Below are positions 1 to 8,490 of a stretch of DNA of 64,000 bases, in pieces (positions within the stretch are counted from its first letter, which is position 1; each line of letters begins with the position of its first letter). The position numbers and the translations under genes are program-made. Origin of the DNA: Gemmataceae bacterium (GTDB lineage Bacteria > Planctomycetota > Planctomycetia > Gemmatales > Gemmataceae); NCBI GenBank assembly GCA_025055795.1, contig JANWVV010000010.1, positions 1 through 64,000 on the forward strand, given 5' to 3'. The notes under the pieces were generated by a model, which saw only the letters and a list, made by a program, of their open reading frames with translations, did not search any database and was not told the DNA's origin.

Positions 1-145
1 CGCTCAGGCGGGTGGTTACTTGCTTTCTTTGGGCTGGGGCTAGCCGACGCATCCGACCATTGCGATGTGTCTTTGGCATCCCACATTGCAACGGGGCATC
101 CTGACCTGGTGTGGCGGATTTGCGACCGTCCTGCTCCGTCCGAGC

Positions 146-187
146 GTGCCGGCCACGCTGCCGCGGCATGCACTTCCGCGGCAGCGG
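146..187 (+). repeat. Hairpin-rich GC element upstream of the Prim-Pol fragment
   Basis: A perfect 11-bp inverted repeat (CGCTGCCGCGG at 156-166 against CCGCGGCAGCG at 176-186, 9-nt loop) lies in a very GC-rich stretch. The leading sequence, GTGCCGGCC (146-154) then ACGCTGCCGCGG (155-166), recurs in inverted orientation at 567-593, where six extra bases separate the two blocks. A weaker stem at 60-69/82-91 lies just upstream. It could be a small non-autonomous repeat or a structured intergenic element. It lies in a frame open to the gene fragment that follows, but the translated sequence is low-complexity and does not look like protein. Confidence 0.5.
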
Positions 188-270
188 TCAGCGACTGTTG
201 CCGCGGGGGTTGGTGCATCGCGGTCGCTGTCTCTGGAGCAGTGGCTGCAGCAGCAGGAGGAGTGCCGGAC

Positions 271-768
271 ATGATTGCAACTCCTCGGCTGGTGCTCGAT
301 TACTGTCGACAGGGCTATCGACCCATCCCGTTCGAGCAGCGATCGAAAAAGTCGGCTGTGTCGGACTGGGTGCAGTTGCGGGTCAGCGAGCAGGACGTAG
401 TCCGCTACTGGTCGGATGGGCAGGGGGTGGGGCTGGTGCTGGGGCCGTCGGGTCTTCTCGACATCGACATCGATGATGACGTGGCGGCCCGGCTGGCCCC
501 CTGTTTCCTGCCGCCGACCGGCATGATTGGCGGGCACGATAACCGACCGGCTACCCACTGGTTCTACCGCGGCAGCGTCGCCGCGGCCGGCACTTCCGCA
601 GCCGGGGGCAGGGTGTCCGCTGCCCTGACCCCCGCAGTCGGAATCGGGGATTCTGACTGCGGAAGTGGGGGCCACGCCGTCGTGGCCGCGGTCGCCGCCG
701 ACACGCAGGGGGTTGCAGACACTCGCCTTGACAATTCAACTTCTTTTGTTGCAAGTAGTTACGTCTAA
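271..768 (+). pseudogene. Truncated Prim-Pol (primase/polymerase N-terminal) domain
   Basis: About 100 residues resemble the N-terminal half of the bifunctional primase/polymerase domain found in plasmid and phage replication proteins. Visible are the GYRPIPF segment near residue 11, a lysine/tryptophan stretch with the spacing usual before the core, the acidic DIDIDDD motif near residue 63 that would bind metal, and an H-W-F-Y-R block near residue 95. After that block similarity stops, and the rest of the frame (residues 100-166) is alanine/glycine-rich translation of a hairpin-rich element (567-687). The downstream part of the domain, any helicase and any partner genes are absent. The ATG at 271 follows GGAGGAG closely. 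An open frame continues upstream to 67 but carries no recognisable protein. I read it as a decayed fragment; a short functional protein is possible but less likely. Confidence 0.55.
567..687. repeat. Cluster of nested inverted repeats ending the Prim-Pol frame
   Basis: Four stems lie in 121 bases. CACTTCCGCAG (591-601) pairs with CTGCGGAAGTG (657-667). Inside it, GCAGTCGGAATC (634-645) pairs with GATTCTGACTGC (649-660) with one mismatch. GGCCACG (670-676) pairs with CGTGGCC (681-687). CCGCGGCAGCGT and GGCCGGCAC (567-593) are the inverted counterpart of the element at 146-166. Such density is not expected of coding sequence and suggests an inserted structured repeat. Confidence 0.5.
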
Positions 769-1557
769 ACTGAAGGGGTTTTGCAGACAGCAGACGCTCA
801 AGCGGGGTGTGCGGTCCGCGAGGCGGGCGGCTCTTAGCCGAGCTGGCAGATCGGTTTGCCTTGCATGTGTGTGCGGTTTGGCTGGGGCACACGGAGGGGA
901 TAGTCGATCCGTGTTATCGGCAGGTGACAGTTGAGCATTTCGTACTTGCGACCCAGGAGCGACCGACGTACAATCCGACGCACAAGCGACGCAGAATCCG
1001 ACGGGGCAGGGAGCTGCAGGGAGTGATAATACGCTGTCAAGAGTGGCGCAAGATATTGGCGGCAAAGAGGATATGTGCTCAAGTGTTAGTAATTTCAGAT
1101 ATTTAGAGAAGCGGCCTCTAAGTCAGGTAGGGACCATCCTCATTACTTCCCGTCCCCGTTCTCACGTTCTAGCGTGCATTGGCGGAATATTCATTGTTCC
1201 GCAATCTGGTACCGCCTTGCGGCATCACCAGTCACCGCTGAATTTTGACTGGTCCGAGGGTTGTCCTCTTCGAATTCCGATAGCGACTTCACTCTTTGTT
1301 GTGACTGCAGCTCAATCAAGTGGCGGCCAGTAAGGCCAAGGCGATCCCCTTTCGCGCAAAAGAGATGGTTCAGCTTGCTGTGGTGGCCGTCACAGAGAAA
1401 AGAGCCACTGTGATCTGGTCGTCCTCCTACAATGGCGTTGACTGCCTGGCGCGGAAAGCGCTCGACTGTCAGGGATACTCGCCGTTTTTGGGCCTGTAGA
1501 CTAACGGCAACGCCTACTACTTTGGTTCCAGTCCGTGAAGAAGGACACGACGAGTCA
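769..1557. other. Intergenic region upstream of fmt, no gene recognised
   Basis: About 790 bases with only short overlapping frames on both strands, none resembling a known family or carrying a convincing start. The fmt promoter must lie here, but no clear sigma-70 box pair was found. A possible SD, AAGGA, sits at about 1540. Confidence 0.5.
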
Positions 1558-2640
1558 ATGACTGCAAAGCAATTACGAGTGGTGATGATGGGCACAGGAC
1601 AGTTTGCTGTGCCGATTTTCGCCGCTGTGCTGGGTGAATTTCGCGATCAGTTGGTGGGGCTGGTGACGCAGCCCTTGCGGTCAGGTGGTCAGCGGCGTAG
1701 CAGCACCCGTCTGGCCGGTCATCCCCTGGCGACGTTGGCCGCCGAATATGGTGTGCCAGTAATTCAGCCGGAATCGATCAATACACCCCAGGCCTGTGCC
1801 GTCCTTGAGCAGTGGCAACCGGATTTATTTGTGGTGGCGGCTTATGGTCAGATCCTGTCGCCCCAGGTGTTGGCCATTCCGCGGTTGGGAGCGGTCAATG
1901 TGCATGCTTCGTTGTTACCCCGTTATCGAGGGGCAGCACCGGTAGCCCATGCCATTTTGCAAGGGGACAGCCACACCGGTGTCACGCTCATCCGCATGAC
2001 TCCACAACTGGATGCCGGCGACATTCTGGCTCAGCAAGTAGAGCCAATCCGACCGGACGACACAGCCGGCTCCTTGGAAGCCCGCCTGGCCGAACTGGGA
2101 GCCCAACTGACGGTTGCTCTGTTGCGTCGCCTGATGGCTGGAGAAATGCCGCAGGCCATTCCCCAGGATCCGGCCCAAGCCACCCGCGCTCCCAAATTGC
2201 GGAAGCAATCCGGCTTGATCGACTGGGGTCAATCACCGCAGTACCTGGAGCGTTTTGTGCGGGCCATGCAACCTTGGCCAACCGCTTTTACCTTTTTACA
2301 CCAACCCGGTCGGGCACCTTTGCGCCTGATTGTTACCCGGTTGGTCCCCGGCCCAGTTTTGACCACCACCGCAGAGCTTCCCCCAGCCGGTACTATTTAT
2401 CGAGCCAGTCAAATTGCGGGCTCTGATACTCCCCTAGCTGTTTGTACCGGCACGCCACAATTGGCTTTGATCGAAGAATTACAGCCGGCGGGTAAACGTC
2501 GGATGACAGCAGCGGAATTTGTACGCGGTCACCCTTTAGGTGTCCACGACCGTTTAGGACCAGAAAATCTGGACTCACCCCCAGTGGCCCCCGCGTCGTC
2601 GTCGGCTGTGGCCTCTTCGTCAGAGCCGTCCACGATTTAG
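1558..2640 (+). CDS. fmt: Methionyl-tRNA formyltransferase
   Basis: Transfers a formyl group from 10-formyl-tetrahydrofolate to Met-tRNAfMet, making the initiator tRNA for translation. The 360-residue product has the N-terminal Rossmann-like formyltransferase domain (residues 7 to about 190) and the signature around NVHASLLPRYRGAAP, with catalytic N114, H116 and D152 in place. A C-terminal OB-like domain binds the tRNA. The last 40 residues, rich in Ser, Ala and Pro, extend beyond the usual length of about 315. The ATG at 1558 follows AAGGA about 13 nt upstream; a frame extending back to 1432 lacks family similarity. The gene is 11 nt from rsmB and surely cotranscribed. The fmt-rsmB order is common in bacteria, often with def. 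Confidence 0.95.
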   Translation: MTAKQLRVVMMGTGQFAVPIFAAVLGEFRDQLVGLVTQPLRSGGQRRSSTRLAGHPLATLAAEYGVPVIQPESINTPQACAVLEQWQPDLFVVAAYGQILSPQVLAIPRLGAVNVHASLLPRYRGAAPVAHAILQGDSHTGVTLIRMTPQLDAGDILAQQVEPIRPDDTAGSLEARLAELGAQLTVALLRRLMAGEMPQAIPQDPAQATRAPKLRKQSGLIDWGQSPQYLERFVRAMQPWPTAFTFLHQPGRAPLRLIVTRLVPGPVLTTTAELPPAGTIYRASQIAGSDTPLAVCTGTPQLALIEELQPAGKRRMTAAEFVRGHPLGVHDRLGPENLDSPPVAPASSSAVASSSEPSTI

Positions 2641-2651
2641 CCGCCTTGCCT

Positions 2652-4046
2652 ATGGTCAATGTCCGATCTGCTGCTGCCGAGCTATTGCAGCGTTGGCGCC
2701 AACGTCAAGGCTTTGCTCCCGAGCTGTTGGACCAATGGTTGTCCGCCCAGGCGGATTTTACCGACGCCGACCGGCGGTTGCTGACACAACTAGTCTGCGG
2801 GGTTATCCGCCGACGGGCCACCCTGGATGCCCTTTTGCTACCTTGGGTGCAACGTCCCTGGCAGGCAGTCGAACCTGCCTTGCGGGATCTGTTGCGTCTG
2901 GGTTGCTACCAGTTGGTCATTCTCACCCATATTCCTGCTTATGCTGCCGTTCATGCCACCGTCGAAGCAGCTGCCGAGAGAGGATTGGCCCGGGCCAAGG
3001 GATTTCTCAACGCCATTTTGCGACGGCTGGCGACGCTCGTGAGTGACGCGTTTGCCCAGGCACCAGCAGCAGACGCTATACCTCTGGATGACCCGTTGCC
3101 TCCCAATGCTCTGGCAGAGATGGTCCTGCCGGTACGTTACCGCTGCTTGCGTCAGCCGCTGTTGCCGGCTCCGCACGATGATCCAGTGGGGTATTTGGCC
3201 ACGGCTTTTTCGTTGCCGCGTTCCCTGGTGCGTCGATGGCTGGAACGTTACGGCTGGGAGGAGTCGTTGCGGCGTGCTGCCTGGTCCAATACACCACCAC
3301 CGCTTTGGCTGCGGGTTCACACCCGCAAAATATCCCGCGAAACATTCCGGCTACGCCTGGCCGCGGCGGGCATCGAGGCACAGCCCGGCCCTCATCCTCA
3401 AAGTTTGTATCTACCCGACCCTCCGCCCGTCCCTCTCATACCCGGCTATAGTGAGGGCGAATTCACCGTGCAGGACCTCTCGGCCATGGAAGTGGCGTCC
3501 GCCTTGGAGCCGCTGCCCGGTTGGCGGGTGCTTGACCTGTGTGCGGCCCCAGGTGGTAAGACTACACACCTGGCCGAACTGATGGACGACCGAGGCACCA
3601 TTATCGCTTGCGACGTGGATGCCCGACGGCTGGACACCCTGCAGCAACTGGTTCGCCGTTTGGATCTGCACTGCATCGAACCCCGACTGCTGGCTGCAGA
3701 TGAACCGCCTCCGGCTGGCCCATACGATGCTGTCCTAGTCGATGTGCCATGCAGCAACACCGGGGTGTTACATCGGCGACCTGAAGCCCGCTGGCGGTGG
3801 CATGCCGACGACCTGACCCCCCTGACCCGTCGCCAAACCGAACTTCTATTGCGAGCCGTGTCCCTGGTGCGCCCCGGTGGTGCTGTTCTTTACTCCACCT
3901 GTAGCCTGGAACCTGAAGAAAACGAGCAGATTGTGCATGCCGTCCGCCGGGCCGTGCCCCATCTGCTCATCGAAAAGGAACACCACGCTTTGCCCGGCCG
4001 ACCTGCCGACGGAGGTTACTACGCTCGCCTACGCCGACGCCCCTGA
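2652..4046 (+). CDS. rsmB: 16S rRNA (cytosine-967 C5)-methyltransferase RsmB
   Basis: Methylates C967 of 16S rRNA using S-adenosylmethionine. The N-terminal 140 residues form the NusB-like RNA-binding domain. The C-terminal half is the class I methyltransferase: SAM motif LDLCAAPGGKT near residue 294, DVPCSNTG near 363, and the catalytic cysteine in the TCSLEPEEN motif near 417. At 464 residues it is slightly longer than the E. coli enzyme (429), with an extra segment between the two domains. The start could be TTG at 2646 or ATG at 2652; the ATG is chosen. It follows fmt by 11 nt in one transcription unit and is the last gene of that unit, since the next gene is on the other strand. Confidence 0.93.
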   Translation: MVNVRSAAAELLQRWRQRQGFAPELLDQWLSAQADFTDADRRLLTQLVCGVIRRRATLDALLLPWVQRPWQAVEPALRDLLRLGCYQLVILTHIPAYAAVHATVEAAAERGLARAKGFLNAILRRLATLVSDAFAQAPAADAIPLDDPLPPNALAEMVLPVRYRCLRQPLLPAPHDDPVGYLATAFSLPRSLVRRWLERYGWEESLRRAAWSNTPPPLWLRVHTRKISRETFRLRLAAAGIEAQPGPHPQSLYLPDPPPVPLIPGYSEGEFTVQDLSAMEVASALEPLPGWRVLDLCAAPGGKTTHLAELMDDRGTIIACDVDARRLDTLQQLVRRLDLHCIEPRLLAADEPPPAGPYDAVLVDVPCSNTGVLHRRPEARWRWHADDLTPLTRRQTELLLRAVSLVRPGGAVLYSTCSLEPEENEQIVHAVRRAVPHLLIEKEHHALPGRPADGGYYARLRRRP

Positions 4047-4180
4047 CCATCGGCCATGTATCACCCCACTATTCCTCTGTAACAGCTCAGCTACTCTATT
4101 CCGCCGTTACTGATCTCAATATACTAGTCGCCGTGGGCCTGTTCTTGCTATGCATGCCACTTGACTAGGAAAGTTCTAGC

Positions 4181-4591
4181 CTACTCAATCACGTCATCCT
4201 CATCATATTGCCCTATCTGACCCAACAATTCCACAAATTTTCGAAACGCCATGACTACTGTTCTCTTCGATATACCACTAAAGACGGGTATATACCAGTC
4301 GACGACCAACGTTTCTTCTTGATGGATGGAAGCACGCAGGACGATTAACTCATCATTGATCCGATTACATAAATTATGGACCAGATCACTCGAGGCATCC
4401 GGTCGCACGCGGAAAAACGACGTGAAGCGGACGTAACGGTTATTGTGATGTGTCACCAAGACGCGGAACTGATCACGGATGACTAGATCGCCATCGTCAT
4501 CCAGATGATAGTCAAACATTGCGGCGTCGAATAATTCACGCAATGTGTTGTTATTGAGTGTATCAGAGGTGATCAGATCATTGTTATTCAT
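4181..4591 (-). CDS. YbjN-domain protein (type III chaperone-like fold)
   Basis: A 136-residue acidic protein resembling the YbjN family, whose members share the fold of type III secretion chaperones and have no agreed function in most bacteria. The pattern DGDLVIRDQFRVLVTH followed by strand-rich segments (RYVRFTSFFRVRP) and two amphipathic helices (residues 70-90 and 118-130) fits the family. The tail is acidic (YDEDDVIE). The start follows GGAG about 11 nt upstream. Base composition is visibly more AT-rich than the neighbouring fmt/rsmB and miaB genes, and codon use differs accordingly, so recent acquisition or a different expression class is possible. It stands alone, convergent with rsmB. 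Confidence 0.65.
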   Translation of the reverse strand: MNNNDLITSDTLNNNTLRELFDAAMFDYHLDDDGDLVIRDQFRVLVTHHNNRYVRFTSFFRVRPDASSDLVHNLCNRINDELIVLRASIHQEETLVVDWYIPVFSGISKRTVVMAFRKFVELLGQIGQYDEDDVIE

Positions 4592-4959
4592 GGTTATTTA
4601 ACTCCGAAGGGGGATATGGAAATGCGTCACATCATCGTGGTATGAGTTATTATGCATTATCGATGTATTTTGCGACTATAATTCAAAAATTGAAACATGT
4701 CCTACATTTTTGCTGCTCTAGCAACTTCGCAGAGCACACTTGATGCCCTGGTGGGTGTTTTGAGCGCAGAATAACCTACAGTCCCCCACCCGTCAAGCAG
4801 CGTTGTAGTTTACTACTGACAGTAGGTGGTGGGGCGTAGAATGATTGCAGCCACTGAGGTGTGCCGGGGGAGATCACCTTCCTATAACGGTCACACCCTG
4901 GCGGCAGACTTCGGCACCGTTGATAACGGTCTCCCCGATTCGTGGCAGGATAGTTCTGT
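4592..4959. other. Divergent intergenic region between ybjN-like gene and miaB
   Basis: The half next to the YbjN-like gene is AT-rich and probably holds its promoter. The half next to miaB contains a palindrome, CTACTG-A-CAGTAG (4813-4825), and C-rich and G-rich tracts that could pair around it. A TAGAAT hexamer at about 4836 with a weak upstream box is a possible miaB promoter. No gene was recognised. Confidence 0.4.
4813..4825. promoter_or_regulatory. Perfect palindrome upstream of miaB, possible operator
   Basis: CTACTG and CAGTAG are separated by one base, 135 nt before the miaB start. The geometry suits a dimeric repressor site or a small cruciform. No regulator gene lies next to it, and the assignment is inference only. 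Confidence 0.25.
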
Positions 4960-6459
4960 ATGACCCAGCAAGCAAAAAAAGTCTACATCGAAACCGTTGG
5001 CTGTCAGATGAACGTGCTGGATAGCGAAGTGGTGATCGGCACGTTGCGTCGACTCGGCTATACATTGGCCGATCATCCGCGTGAGGCGGACGTAATCCTG
5101 TTCAATACCTGTTCGGTTCGCGAGCACGCAGAGGAGAAGGTGTACTCGGCCCTCGGTCGATTGCGTTCACTGAAGCGTCGTCGGCCTCAGACCATCATTG
5201 GTGTACTGGGTTGCATGGCCCAAAAGGACCAGCAACATATCGTGGAACGGGCACCGCACGTCGATCTGATCGTAGGGCCGGGTCAACTGGCCGAGGTGCC
5301 CCGCCTGATCGAGGAAGCCCGCCGTACCCAGCAGTTGCAACTGGCAGTCAGCTTGGGTCGGGCCGAGGCGGGCCGCCGCGAGGTGGAAGCCAGTTTCGTC
5401 AGTTTCGATCCGATGCGTGACCCGGAAATGCGGCCTACGCCGTTCCAGGCCTATCTCCGTATCCAGATCGGATGTGACAAGTTTTGCACATATTGTGTGG
5501 TGCCCTCTACCCGTGGTCCGGAACAGAGCCGCCCTCCGGCCCACATTCTGGCCGAAGCCCGTCAACTGGTCGACCAGGGCTGCAAGGAAATCACCCTGTT
5601 GGGCCAGACCGTCAACAGTTACCGTTACGTCCACGGCGACGGCCGCATCACCCGCCTGAGTGATTTGCTGGCCGCTCTCCACGACCTACCCGGCCTGCAA
5701 CGCCTTAAATTCGTCACCAACTTCCCCAAAGACATGAGCGATGATCTGCTCGATGCCGTGCGTTCGTTGCCCAAAGTGGTCAAATACCTGCATGTGCCAG
5801 CGCAATCCGGTTGCGATGTTATCCTGCGTCGCATGAAACGCAACTACACCGTTGCCTTCTACAAGGAGATGCTGGCTCGTTGCCGCGAGAGGGTTCCTGG
5901 GGTAGCGCTCAGCTCCGACTTTATTGTGGGTTTCTGCGGTGAGACAGAAGAAAGCTTCGCTCGCACCGTTCGTCTGGTCGAGGAGGGGCGCTTCAAGAAC
6001 TCGTACATTTTCAAATACAGCGAGCGCCCCGGCACACAGGCCGCACAACGCTACGTTGACGATGTACCCGAACAAGTCAAAAAACGTCGCAATAACGACC
6101 TGCTGGCCGTCCAGACCGAGATCAGCCGTGCCGATCACCGTCGTTACATCGGACAGCGGTGCTCGATCCTTGTGGAAGGCCCTAGCAAACGGGATCAGGT
6201 CAGGTACCAGGCGGGAGTTACCGATGGCGTTATCCAGCTAACCGGTCGGACCATGACGGACCATATTGTCGTTTGCGACGGGCCACCGCGACTGATTGGC
6301 CAGATTATCGACGTAGACATCGTCGACGCCTCCCCGTTCACCCTGTTCGGAGTAGTGGCCGATGCGCGGTGGCCTGTGGACACGGTAGCAGCAACCGCGC
6401 CGAAGGCAGCCACCGCGGCGGAGCGCCGTCGTTTGCCCCTTCCACTGGTACAGGGGTAG
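4960..6459 (+). CDS. miaB: tRNA-2-methylthio-N6-dimethylallyladenosine synthase MiaB
   Basis: Radical-SAM methylthiotransferase that adds the 2-methylthio group to i6A37 of tRNAs reading UNN codons. The N-terminal UPF0004 domain supplies C15, C51 and C85 for the auxiliary cluster. The radical-SAM motif CDKFCTYC gives C172, C176 and C179 for the 4Fe-4S cluster. A C-terminal TRAM domain (about residues 390-465) binds tRNA. At 499 residues it is a little longer than typical (440-475) because of a 30-residue alanine-rich tail. The ATG at 4960 is preceded by GGCAGGA. The NVLDSE and NTCSVREHAE signatures favour MiaB over the related MtaB and RimO. Confidence 0.93.
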   Translation: MTQQAKKVYIETVGCQMNVLDSEVVIGTLRRLGYTLADHPREADVILFNTCSVREHAEEKVYSALGRLRSLKRRRPQTIIGVLGCMAQKDQQHIVERAPHVDLIVGPGQLAEVPRLIEEARRTQQLQLAVSLGRAEAGRREVEASFVSFDPMRDPEMRPTPFQAYLRIQIGCDKFCTYCVVPSTRGPEQSRPPAHILAEARQLVDQGCKEITLLGQTVNSYRYVHGDGRITRLSDLLAALHDLPGLQRLKFVTNFPKDMSDDLLDAVRSLPKVVKYLHVPAQSGCDVILRRMKRNYTVAFYKEMLARCRERVPGVALSSDFIVGFCGETEESFARTVRLVEEGRFKNSYIFKYSERPGTQAAQRYVDDVPEQVKKRRNNDLLAVQTEISRADHRRYIGQRCSILVEGPSKRDQVRYQAGVTDGVIQLTGRTMTDHIVVCDGPPRLIGQIIDVDIVDASPFTLFGVVADARWPVDTVAATAPKAATAAERRRLPLPLVQG

Positions 6460-6546
6460 GGCAATGGTCAGTTACTTTGACTAGCAATTAACGTCAAATT
6501 ATTGATTTCGAAACTGGGCAAAGGGGCGATGAGGCCGAAAGGAAAG

Positions 6547-8427
6547 TCAGGAGGTAACGTTCTGGTGGGCATCACGGGCGATCAAGGCGTTGAGGCGACG
6601 CAGGAAACCTGGAGGGTCTGGTAACGGTGAACCTTCGGCCAGCAAAGCCTGCTCGTAGAGCAAACGGGCATAGTCAGCGGCCCGCGGATCATTGGGAGTC
6701 CGTTGATGCAGTTGATGTAACGCCGTGACGGCCGGATGCTGGGGGTTGAGCTCCAGGATACGCTTTTCGGCAGCAGGTTGCTCGCCCAGCCGTTCTAGCA
6801 AGCGGCGCATATGGACAGGCAAAGCGTGCTGGTCATGAACCAGACAGGCGGCGCTATCGGTTAGCCGGCGGCTCAACCGCACCTCCGCTACTTCGGGCAC
6901 CTGATCCTTGACAAACGAAATCAAAGCGGCAAAGCGATCGCGTTCCTCCCAACTGACTTCGCCATCGGGCAGGCTGTCCACACGATCCGCGGGGAGCAAG
7001 CGTTTGCCCCGATACTGCGACAGATAAGGCAGCACAAAGGCATCGACGGCATCAGTCAGCAATAGTACGTCGTACCCTTTGGCCCGGAACGCTTCCACGT
7101 GGGGCGACTGCCGCATGGCCTCGGCCGAATCACCAAGCAGATAATAGATAGCCTCCTGACCCGCCGGCATCTTCTCCACATACTGTTCCAGCGACAGGTA
7201 TTTTCCCGCTTCGGTCTGAATGCTCTCGAACAGAAGCAAATCAGCAATTTTGTCTCGATTGTTCCAATCCTTGGCCAAACCTTCTTTGAGAATAGAGCCA
7301 TAATTTTTGTAAAAACGGACGTATTTGTCGTACTGAGTGCTTTTCATGTAAGCCAGAGCATCCAGAACGCTTTTGACGACGCTTTTCTGGATGGTTTCCA
7401 GCAAGGGATGCTCCTGAATCTGCTCACGGGAGACATTCAGCGGCAATTCAGAGCAGTCGACAACGCCTTCAACGAAGCGGAGGTAAAACGGTAAAACCTT
7501 ATCACAGCGTTCCATGATGAGCACGCGTTGGACGTACAGGCGCAAGCCGCATTGGGGTTCACGCCAGTCGTAGCCGAGGGGTTTGGCGGCCGGAATGAAG
7601 GCCAGAACCTTGAATTCGTGTTTACCCTCCGCTGCATAGTGAATAATCTCGGCCGGCGGCTCCGTATCATGAGTGAGCGCTTTATAGAATTCCTCGTATT
7701 CCTGTTGGGTCACCTCATTTTTGCGACGCAACCAGATGGCTTGCCGTTGATTGACAATTTCCTCCGTGATTTTTTTCTGACCATCAGTGGTGGATTCTGT
7801 GATCAGGATGACAGGAAATTCGATGAAGTTGGAATATTTGCGGATCAATTCGCGTAGCCGTACAGGGTCAAGAAACTCTTTGGCATCATCCTTCAGGTGC
7901 AGGATGACATCGGTGCCTCGCTGGGGTTTCTCACAGGACTCGATGGTATAGGTGCCTTGGCCGTCTGAGGACCAGCATACGGCTTCTGTCTGGTCAACGC
8001 GACGAGTACGAACGGTCACTCGGTCGGCAACCATGAAGGAAGAATAGAAACCGACGCCGAACTGACCGATCAATCCGAGGGCTTCGGTCCCTTTACCTGC
8101 GGCCTTCATGGCCTCCAGGAAGGCTTTGGTTCCTGACTGAGCCACCGTGCCCAAATTGTCAATCACTTCCTGACGGGACATGCCAATCCCGTTGTCGGAA
8201 ATCGTCAGAGTCCCCGCATCCACGTCGGGAATGATGCGGATTTTCCAGTCGGTATCTCCCTGGAGCCGATCGGCATGGGAGAGGGCATCGTAGCGGACCT
8301 TGTGAATGGCGTCCGAGGCATTTGAAATCAATTCGCGCAGAAAGATTTCCCGGTGCGTATACAAAGAGTGAGCGATGATGTGGAGTAGTTGTTTAAGTTC
8401 GGCTTTAAACTCCATGGTTTCTGCCAT
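6547..8427 (-). CDS. htpG: Molecular chaperone HtpG (Hsp90)
   Basis: ATP-dependent cytosolic chaperone. The 626-residue protein has the GHKL ATPase domain first (E-L-I-S-N-A-S-D-A near residue 35, DNGIGM near 80, GQFGVGFYSSFMV near 123), then the middle domain with the NVSREQIQEHPLL segment near 335 and the C-terminal dimerisation region. Length and order match the family. An AGGAGG SD sits 6-8 nt before the ATG. It lies 63 nt downstream of a sensor histidine kinase on the same strand, so the two are probably cotranscribed. This pairing suggests stress-linked expression, which is inference. Confidence 0.96.
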   Translation of the reverse strand: MAETMEFKAELKQLLHIIAHSLYTHREIFLRELISNASDAIHKVRYDALSHADRLQGDTDWKIRIIPDVDAGTLTISDNGIGMSRQEVIDNLGTVAQSGTKAFLEAMKAAGKGTEALGLIGQFGVGFYSSFMVADRVTVRTRRVDQTEAVCWSSDGQGTYTIESCEKPQRGTDVILHLKDDAKEFLDPVRLRELIRKYSNFIEFPVILITESTTDGQKKITEEIVNQRQAIWLRRKNEVTQQEYEEFYKALTHDTEPPAEIIHYAAEGKHEFKVLAFIPAAKPLGYDWREPQCGLRLYVQRVLIMERCDKVLPFYLRFVEGVVDCSELPLNVSREQIQEHPLLETIQKSVVKSVLDALAYMKSTQYDKYVRFYKNYGSILKEGLAKDWNNRDKIADLLLFESIQTEAGKYLSLEQYVEKMPAGQEAIYYLLGDSAEAMRQSPHVEAFRAKGYDVLLLTDAVDAFVLPYLSQYRGKRLLPADRVDSLPDGEVSWEERDRFAALISFVKDQVPEVAEVRLSRRLTDSAACLVHDQHALPVHMRRLLERLGEQPAAEKRILELNPQHPAVTALHQLHQRTPNDPRAADYARLLYEQALLAEGSPLPDPPGFLRRLNALIARDAHQNVTS

Positions 8428-8490
8428 GGGCGATTCCTCCTGGCATCACACGGTGTGTTGTGAGAGATCCGCGAGTGATGTACAGACATT

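Noticed and set aside
40-675. Long minus-strand open frame (211 codons) across the Prim-Pol fragment
   Set aside because: It mirrors the GC-rich plus strand, has no start signal and no protein likeness; the plus strand holds the recognisable Prim-Pol motifs.
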